Of a stretch of DNA of 7,677 bases, positions 1 through 4,368 are shown piece by piece. Position numbers and translations under genes: made by a program. Location of the stretch: NCBI GenBank assembly GCA_030698575.1, contig JAUYMQ010000445.1, positions 1-7,677 of the forward strand, given 5' to 3'. This DNA is from Deltaproteobacteria bacterium (GTDB lineage Bacteria > JAUYMQ01). How positions within the stretch are numbered: position 1 is the first letter of the stretch; every line of letters starts with the position of its first letter. The notes below the pieces were generated by a model, which did no database searches, was not told where the DNA came from, and was given only the letters and a program-made list of their open reading frames with translations.

Positions 1-924
1 GCAGATTCCGTCGGGGCCCGAGGAGATCTGCAGGAGGCTCGGATCCAGGGCGTCGTCGATTCTCACGGCCGTCGTGTCGCACACGCCGTCCGGCCCCGTC
101 GCGATGAAGTCGGCGGTGAGGTTCGGCTGCTGCACGGTGTCGTCGCCTGCGGGAGCCGTCTGGAGAACCGCGTTCGGACCGGCGCCGACGCAAGCCGTGT
201 CGGGGTCGCCCTGCCCGATCGGTAGGGTCTGGGCATCGCCCGGGTCGGAGGTGGTGTCGCAGATAACGTCGGCCGCCGAGTCGACGCAGAACCCGTTGAG
301 CAGGCCCTGGCCCACAGGAATGGCCTGGTCGTCATTGGGGTCCGCGGTCGTGTCGCAGATGCCGTCGGGGCCGCTTGTGATCCGCCCGAAGATGACCTGG
401 ATCACGTCGTCGTTCGCGGGCATGGCCGTGTCGAGCGTGCCGTCGGCGCCGGCCTGCACGCAGGCGGACGAAGGCTGTCCCTGCCCCACCGGCACCGACT
501 GGTTGTCGCTTGCGACGGCGGCCGTGTCGCAGATGCCGTCGGCGCCGCCGTCCACGCACACCGTGTTGGGCAACCCCTGGCCCACCGGCCGGTTCTGAGT
601 GTCGTCGTCGATCAGGCGGGTTGTCAAGCCGCCGCCCGGGAGAAGCGAGATGGTGTGGCTCGTGGTGCCGATCACGATGGCGTTCCTGCGGGCGCCCTTC
701 AAAGTGAGATTCTCTTTCCCGGCGACGACCACGGACTCGTTATAGACACCGTCTTCGAGAACCACCTGATCGCCGGTCTGGGCGGCGTCCACGGCCTCCT
801 GGATCGTCGCGAACTGTCCCGTCGGACCCACGGTCAGCTGGTTCCCCTTATTCCCCGCCCCGGCGGGCACGGAATGGAGCAACACGAGCAGCCCCAGGAC
901 GGCCGCAAACACGGGCCTTCTCAT
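1..924 (-). CDS. Secreted beta-helix-type protein with Cys/Asp-Gly repeat array (3' end cut off by window)
   Basis: The reading frame is open for 308 codons from an ATG at 922-924 to the left edge, with no stop, so the C-terminus is missing. GGAGG lies 8 bases upstream of the ATG and fixes the start. Residues 1-23 form a signal peptide (Arg-Arg, a Leu/Val-rich core, then Ala-Gly-Ala), which predicts export. Residues about 30-95 resemble the N-terminal strand of DUF1565/pectate-lyase-fold proteins (TIQEAVDAAQTGDQVVLEDG, later LTLKGA). From residue 113 the helix pattern stops and a repeat array begins. PVGQG is followed by a CV pair, then an Asp-Gly-x-Cys-Asp-Thr motif, with a super-repeat of about 90 residues present twice (113-202 and 203-294). 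Cysteines 123, 132, 155, 190, 213, 222, 245, 282 and 308 all fall in the array. The acidic DG-x-C-D loops might bind calcium or be disulfide-linked, which is inference. No catalytic residues are recognisable. A surface or adhesive role is possible but the function is unknown. Confidence 0.85.
   Translation of the reverse strand, partial: MRRPVFAAVLGLLVLLHSVPAGAGNKGNQLTVGPTGQFATIQEAVDAAQTGDQVVLEDGVYNESVVVAGKENLTLKGARRNAIVIGTTSHTISLLPGGGLTTRLIDDDTQNRPVGQGLPNTVCVDGGADGICDTAAVASDNQSVPVGQGQPSSACVQAGADGTLDTAMPANDDVIQVIFGRITSGPDGICDTTADPNDDQAIPVGQGLLNGFCVDSAADVICDTTSDPGDAQTLPIGQGDPDTACVGAGPNAVLQTAPAGDDTVQQPNLTADFIATGPDGVCDTTAVRIDDALDPSLLQISSGPDGIC
43..588 (-). repeat. In-gene tandem repeat array, two ~270-base super-repeats
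   Basis: The array lies in the coding sequence of the left-edge secreted protein. Super-repeat A is 319-588 (90 codons) and B is 43-318 (92 codons). Each holds three subunits in the same order. The first is a PVGQG unit ending in a Cys-Asp-Thr motif. The second is a PVGQG or PIGQG unit whose second Cys has become Leu (GTLDT, AVLQT). The third is a GPDG(I/V)CDTTA linker. The copies are diverged in sequence but keep the order of motifs. A further GPDGIC begins at the left edge, so the array probably continues outside. Confidence 0.75.
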
Positions 925-1007
925 GGGAAAACCTCCGGACTCGGCGGGAAAGGGTGGATCTTTATGATTCTTCGAACGATCCCGGGAAACCTTGAGGGCG
1001 AATGAAC

Positions 1008-1032
1008 GGGGCGTCGGCGGTTCCGGCGCCCC
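1008..1032 (-). terminator. Possible terminator hairpin after the complete beta-helix gene
   Basis: GGGGCGTCGG (1008-1017) and CCGGCGCCCC (1023-1032) are inverted around a 5-base loop. In leftward RNA nine of ten positions pair, with one A-C mismatch. It lies 26 bases past the stop of the upstream beta-helix gene and about 84 bases before the start of the next. No good U-tract follows, so it may be weak, a processing site, or chance in GC-rich DNA. Confidence 0.35.
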
Positions 1033-1057
1033 TCGAATACGGAGAACGTCCGCCATC

Positions 1058-2299
1058 TCAGCGCATGGACACCGGCGGATCAGTGGGGAGCGCCGGACGC
1101 CGCGTGTTCCGCGTGCCCGTGGTCGTTGCATCGGGAATGGCATACCCCTGGCCCGACGCCGCGCCCGATTCAAGACTTGCCACGCAGCGCACAAAGAAAT
1201 TCGCCGTGGAGCCGAGAATGACATTGAAGTCCGGCAGTACGCTCGTGAAAAAACCGGTCCCGACACGGAGGGCGGTGCTCCGGTCGATAAGATTCCGGTC
1301 GCCCGTGATCAAGACCTGGGATCCCACATTTTGGCTCGAGACCGTAAGCTGCAGCTCGTTGCCGTCGCCGGCCATATGGACGCCGTGGCCCATGTTGCGG
1401 ATGGAGGTGCAGCTGCTGATGTAGTTGCCACTGCCATTCTCCGAGAACCCATCCCCCGGCAAGGGCGCCGCAGCGTTGCTCAGCCCCGCCACATTGCGGA
1501 AGTGGATCACGCCCCGGCTGGCCGGCGCGTCGAAGAACTGGGCGATCGCGTTGCTGTCCGCCGCGCTCCGCTGGAGGATGGCCGTCGGCCCGTCGACATA
1601 GAACCCGTACTGCTGGACTCCGGGGGCGGTGGTATCCTTGGCCGTGCAGCGCTGGACGTCCGCGCTGCTCCCCGTGATCCGGATGCCGGCCATGCCGTTG
1701 TCGTTGGCGGTCACGTTGTGGATCTGGCCGAAAGTGGCGCCCATCTCCACGCCGTCGCCGAGGTTGCCGTTCAACGTGCACGAGGTGACCATCGTGTTGG
1801 TGCTCAGCATGTCGACGTTCACACCGTCCATCGCGGTCCCCAGAAGTGGGAGCGTAGTGGGCGTCTTCACGTTGTTGATAATCACCTTATGGGCGCTCAC
1901 CACCGCGATGCCGTGGCTCGTGTTGGACCCGACCGTCATGTTCTGGAGGGTCACGTTGACGGCGTCGGCCGTGACGGTGATAGCAGGGCCCGCCTGGCCC
2001 TGGATGATCGTCGCCCCGCTGCTCTTCGTCCCGCTCCCCTTGATGGTCAGCTTGGAGAAGGGCACCACGCCCTCAGGGCATCCCGCCGCGAACGTCTGGA
2101 GGCCCACGACGACGGATTCGGCGCAGGTTCCCGTGACCAGGATCACGTCGTTCGAGCAGGCCGCGTTGACGGCGGTCTGCACCGACGCCGGGCAGGTCAC
2201 CGTGAGCGTGGCGGCGCCCGCCACGTCGATCCCGAGCATTCCCGCCGTCAGCATTGCCACGGCGGCGGCCGCCAGGATCCCCATCGAGCGAAATCGCAT
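1058..2299 (-). CDS. Secreted right-handed parallel beta-helix repeat protein
   Basis: This 413-residue protein starts at an ATG (2297-2299) with GGAG 5 bases upstream. That start places the signal peptide exactly at the N-terminus; an upstream TTG at 2353 would add 18 non-hydrophobic residues and is less likely. Residues 1-29 are a signal peptide (Arg-Phe-Arg, an Ala/Leu core, Val-Ala-Gly-Ala). Residues 31-90 resemble the first turns of DUF1565-type helices (VQTAVNAACSNDVILVTGTC) and hold Cys36, 48, 59 and 74, which could form disulfides capping the helix. Residues about 95-380 show the short alternating-strand and Asn/Gly-turn pattern of a parallel beta-helix (VNVTLQNMTVG, HGIAVVSAHKVIINNV, DGVEMG, NDNGMAGIRITG, ENGSGNYISSC). 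Its family includes polysaccharide lyases and non-enzymatic surface proteins. I see no clear lyase site and infer a structural or glycan-binding role. The C-terminal 25 residues are Thr/Pro/Arg-rich and irregular. It probably precedes its partially related neighbour in one transcript or tandem set. Confidence 0.85.
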   Translation of the reverse strand: MRFRSMGILAAAAVAMLTAGMLGIDVAGAATLTVTCPASVQTAVNAACSNDVILVTGTCAESVVVGLQTFAAGCPEGVVPFSKLTIKGSGTKSSGATIIQGQAGPAITVTADAVNVTLQNMTVGSNTSHGIAVVSAHKVIINNVKTPTTLPLLGTAMDGVNVDMLSTNTMVTSCTLNGNLGDGVEMGATFGQIHNVTANDNGMAGIRITGSSADVQRCTAKDTTAPGVQQYGFYVDGPTAILQRSAADSNAIAQFFDAPASRGVIHFRNVAGLSNAAAPLPGDGFSENGSGNYISSCTSIRNMGHGVHMAGDGNELQLTVSSQNVGSQVLITGDRNLIDRSTALRVGTGFFTSVLPDFNVILGSTANFFVRCVASLESGAASGQGYAIPDATTTGTRNTRRPALPTDPPVSMR

Positions 2300-2306
2300 T
2301 GAATCT

Positions 2307-2315
2307 CCCCCCCCC
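2307..2315 (-). repeat. Homopolymeric G9 tract at the beta-helix ribosome binding site
   Basis: Nine consecutive C on the plus strand give G9 in the transcript. Its last two G plus the following AG make the GGAG Shine-Dalgarno motif, 5 bases before the ATG. Tracts of this length can vary by slipped-strand mispairing or be misread in sequencing. Slippage would leave the SD-to-start spacing unchanged, so an effect on translation is uncertain. Confidence 0.7.
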
Positions 2316-2379
2316 TGTTTCTCCGCGGTTTGGTCCGCGGACCCCCGGCCCAACCCTTCCGGTCGAAAATTTCGTTCAA

Positions 2380-2407
2380 GTTACAGGCCCTTACCCGGGG
2401 TTGTCAA
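2380..2407 (-). promoter_or_regulatory. Candidate sigma-70 promoter for the beta-helix genes
   Basis: On the minus strand a perfect TTGACA (2402-2407) is followed after 16 bases by TGTAAC (2380-2385), four of six matches to TATAAT. Transcription would start near 2373, giving a leader of roughly 74 bases before the ATG at 2299. The leader contains a CCGCGG hairpin and the G9 tract. Position and direction suit the gene. The weak -10 and slightly short spacer are the doubts. Confidence 0.45.
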
Positions 2408-2503
2408 CGATTCTTGCCGCACGCGCAGCACTCGAGGTGTGGCGGGGATTCTCGAACCGGGTCGCGTACCACGATCGGATCGGGACAAACACCTTCATTC
2501 AGG

Positions 2504-2557
2504 CGCTTTCTTGTGAAAAGGCGCAACAGTCCGGAATATTGACGCTTTCACCTGAAA
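2504..2557. promoter_or_regulatory. Two copies of an operator-like dyad, CGCTTTC-N4-GAAA
   Basis: Copy 1 is TTTC-TTGT-GAAA at 2507-2518 and copy 2 is TTTC-ACCT-GAAA at 2546-2557. Both are preceded by CGC, so seven bases plus the second half-site are shared, with centres 39 bases apart. The first is also flanked by GCGC on both sides (2503-2506 and 2521-2524), lengthening its inverted repeat. Twin dyads between divergent genes are typical of a dimeric regulator's binding sites. No regulator gene is in view. Confidence 0.35.
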
Positions 2558-2622
2558 CAAATGAGCACTCGTTTGTGGCACTGGCGCGGCCTTCCCCGAC
2601 CCCCGCCCCATATCCGATGGGA

Positions 2623-2628
2623 TATACT
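2623..2628 (+). promoter_or_regulatory. Possible -10 box for the methyltransferase/SDR operon
   Basis: TATACT matches five of six bases of the sigma-70 -10 consensus and sits 84 bases before the methyltransferase start. No recognisable -35 box lies at the right distance because the upstream DNA is C-rich. The promoter would need an activator or another sigma factor, or the match is fortuitous. Confidence 0.25.
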
Positions 2629-2711
2629 GCGACGCGCCCAGCGGCGGCGGCGATCTTTCATGATTCACCACACCGGCGTCACACTGCGAACGCGCGATCT
2701 CGAGGCAGCGG

Positions 2712-3323
2712 ATGGGGGAGCATCGGCACGAAGGGGTGCCATCGGAGTTCATTCGCGAGTGGCTCCCGCGCGTGGCGAAGGGCCGTGCGCTCGACGTCGC
2801 CATGGGCGAGGGAAGGCACGCCCTTCTCATGGCGGCCTCGGGTTTCGACGTTCTGGGAGTCGATCGCGACGAGGCGGCAATCTCGCGTGCGCGCTCGGCG
2901 GCAAGGGCCGGGGGTCTCACCCTCGACGCACGCCTCCTCGATCTTGAAATAGCGGGGCTGGCGCCGCTCGCTCCCGGTGGACATCCAGCGCAGCTCGCAC
3001 TTGCGCTTGTCGTGAACGTCAATTATCTGCAGCGTGACCTTTTCCCTTCTTTCATCGAGGCACTCTCACCCGGGGGATGGATCCTTTTCGAGACCTTCAC
3101 CACGGACCATCCGCGCGTGAGTCGTGCGGGGCGGCCTTCGAATCCCGACTACCTTCTCTGTCCCAGTGAATTGAAGAATGCATTTTCCGGGCTCCTGATC
3201 GAGGCTTACAGCGAGACCGTCATCCCGGCCGGAGACGGAGATCGAAAGGCGGTGGCGCGCCTGGCCGCGCGCCGTCCCGAAGGCGTGCCGGTGACAACGA
3301 GGTTGTCCGGAGAGAAGGGCTGA
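2712..3323 (+). CDS. Class I SAM-dependent methyltransferase, TehB-like
   Basis: This 203-residue protein starts at an ATG preceded by GAGG six bases upstream. It transfers a methyl group from S-adenosylmethionine; the acceptor is unknown. Motif I is at residues 26-37 (ALDVAMGEGRHA, the Asp-x-x-x-Gly-x-Gly cofactor loop). An acidic residue expected to hold the ribose is Asp51 (VLGVDRD). The VVNVNYLQRDLF stretch (100-111), Pro-Gly-Gly at 120-122 and ILFETFT at 124-130 are typical of small cytosolic TehB/tellurite-resistance-like methyltransferases. The C-terminal Ala-Arg-Arg-Pro ending also fits that group. Length is normal and no membrane segment is seen. The SDR gene follows after 49 bases on the same strand, so co-transcription is likely. 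Assignment to the fold is firm, while the TehB label is a sequence resemblance and does not imply tellurite resistance. Confidence 0.88.
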   Translation: MGEHRHEGVPSEFIREWLPRVAKGRALDVAMGEGRHALLMAASGFDVLGVDRDEAAISRARSAARAGGLTLDARLLDLEIAGLAPLAPGGHPAQLALALVVNVNYLQRDLFPSFIEALSPGGWILFETFTTDHPRVSRAGRPSNPDYLLCPSELKNAFSGLLIEAYSETVIPAGDGDRKAVARLAARRPEGVPVTTRLSGEKG

Positions 3324-3372
3324 GCGGGGTCGCAACCGATTGCGTGCCGGGGAGGCCCGGGGAGGGAATAAC

Positions 3373-4368
3373 ATGCGTGTGCTCGTCACGGGGGGGACAG
3401 GTTTTCTGGGCGGCAGCCTGGTCGAGCGACTCGTCTCACGTGGAGACAAGGTCCGCGTCCTCGTCAGGCGGACGAGCGACACAGCGTTCCTCCGATCGCT
3501 CGGCGTCGAGATGGCCGAGGGCGACGTCACCGATCGCGCGTCGGTGATGGAGGCGTGCCAGGGCGTCGAGATCGTCTATCATGCCGCCGCCTTCTCTTCC
3601 GACTGGGGCGCCTACGATCACTTCCACGCCGTCAACGTGGAAGGGACGCAGAACGTCATCGACGCGTGCCGGGAAGCCCGTATCCAGCGGCTCGTCCACG
3701 TGAGCACGCAAAGTGTCGTTTTCGCCTTCGACGATCACCATGGCACCGATGAGAGCTATCCGATCCCGCCCAGGCACCGTGATTTCTACAGCGCAACGAA
3801 GGCCGAGGCCGAACGCCGCGTGCTCGATGCCCATGGCGGGGCTCTTTTCACCACAGCCATCCGGCCCCACATCATCTGGGGTCCGCGAGACACCAAGTTT
3901 CTCCCCCGCATCGAGGCGCTCGCTCGCAAGGGCCAGCTCGTGCTCGTGGGCGGGGGGCGATCGCTCTGCTCGATCTCCTACATCGACAACGTGGTTGACG
4001 CCCTCCTGCTGGGCGCCGAGCGTGACGCCGCGGGCGGCGAGGCATTCTTCATAGTCGACCGGGAGCCCGTCGAAGTACGCCACTTCGTCGGGAGACTCTG
4101 CGAGGCGGTCGGGGCGCCTCTGCCGACCCTCTCGGTGCCCTACCGGCTCGCCTTTGGTTCGGCCATCGCTCTCGAGTGGGTGTGGCGCCTGCTGGGCAGG
4201 CAGACCCCTCCTCCCATCAGCCGCTACGGAGTGGCGCTGCTGTCCCGCAACACGGTTTTCCGCTGGGAGAAGGCCCACCGCCTGCTGGGTTACACGCCCG
4301 GCGTGGAATTTCAGGAAGGGATGCGCAGGCTCATGGAGTGGAGGGCTCGAAACCCTCCCCGCGATTGA
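3373..4368 (+). CDS. Extended SDR NAD(P)-dependent oxidoreductase, 3-beta-HSD/OleD-like
   Basis: This 331-residue protein starts at an ATG with GGGAGGGA just upstream. A TTG at 3340 in frame is rejected because the Rossmann strand begins right at the ATG. Residues 6-13 are TGGTGFLG, the nucleotide-binding TGxxGxxG loop. HAAA is at 70-73, a Ser-Thr of the catalytic region at 111-112, and the catalytic Tyr139-x3-Lys143 lies in YSATK. RPHIIWGPRD (164-173) and SYIDNV (202-207) are typical of atypical/extended SDRs such as 3-beta-hydroxysteroid dehydrogenases, sterol C4 decarboxylases and OleD, the 2-alkyl-3-oxoalkanoate reductase of long-chain olefin synthesis. The hydrophobic C-terminal segment around 258-274 (LAFGSAIALEWVW) could touch the membrane or a lipid substrate. 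I infer reduction or oxidation of a hydroxyl/keto group on a lipid-like or sugar substrate. The other Ole genes are absent here, so no gene symbol is given. The 3' end overlaps the convergent kinase gene by 38 bases. Confidence 0.88.
   Translation: MRVLVTGGTGFLGGSLVERLVSRGDKVRVLVRRTSDTAFLRSLGVEMAEGDVTDRASVMEACQGVEIVYHAAAFSSDWGAYDHFHAVNVEGTQNVIDACREARIQRLVHVSTQSVVFAFDDHHGTDESYPIPPRHRDFYSATKAEAERRVLDAHGGALFTTAIRPHIIWGPRDTKFLPRIEALARKGQLVLVGGGRSLCSISYIDNVVDALLLGAERDAAGGEAFFIVDREPVEVRHFVGRLCEAVGAPLPTLSVPYRLAFGSAIALEWVWRLLGRQTPPPISRYGVALLSRNTVFRWEKAHRLLGYTPGVEFQEGMRRLMEWRARNPPRD

Larger units (their letters stand above)
2300..2711. other. Divergent intergenic control region
   Basis: This 412-base stretch separates the leftward beta-helix genes from the rightward methyltransferase/SDR pair. 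No convincing gene is present. It contains a G9 tract (minus strand, 2307-2315), a CCGCGG-N6-CCGCGG hairpin (2323-2340) in the beta-helix leader, a leftward promoter candidate (2380-2407), two TTTC-N4-GAAA dyads (2507-2518 and 2546-2557) in a comparatively AT-rich patch, and a rightward -10-like TATACT (2623-2628). Confidence 0.7.

Noticed and set aside
992-2302. Long open frame of 436 codons on the plus strand opposite the beta-helix gene
   Set aside because: It is composed of Arg/Ala/Asp/His-rich low-complexity residues, with no domain, and mirrors the third-codon bias of the real minus-strand gene.
2440-2475. tRNA-like T-loop (GGTTCGAGAATCC on the minus strand)
   Set aside because: The loop is too long for a T-arm, and no matching acceptor, D-arm or anticodon arm is present.
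2581-2600. Sigma-54 promoter (TGGCGC/TGGCAC near 2577)
   Set aside because: The GC element at -12 (TTGC) is missing at the required spacing.
2660-2947. Short frame starting MIHHTGVTLRTRDLEAA, reminiscent of a glyoxalase/VOC N-terminus
   Set aside because: After about 18 residues it becomes Arg/Gly-rich nonsense overlapping the methyltransferase in another frame. The resemblance is too short to call even a pseudogene.
4340-4364. tRNA 3' end or integration-site remnant (GAGGG-CTCGAAA-CCCTC looks like a T-arm on the plus strand)
   Set aside because: The loop has C instead of T at its first position, no acceptor or anticodon arm is found, no CCA follows, and upstream DNA is conserved SDR coding sequence.
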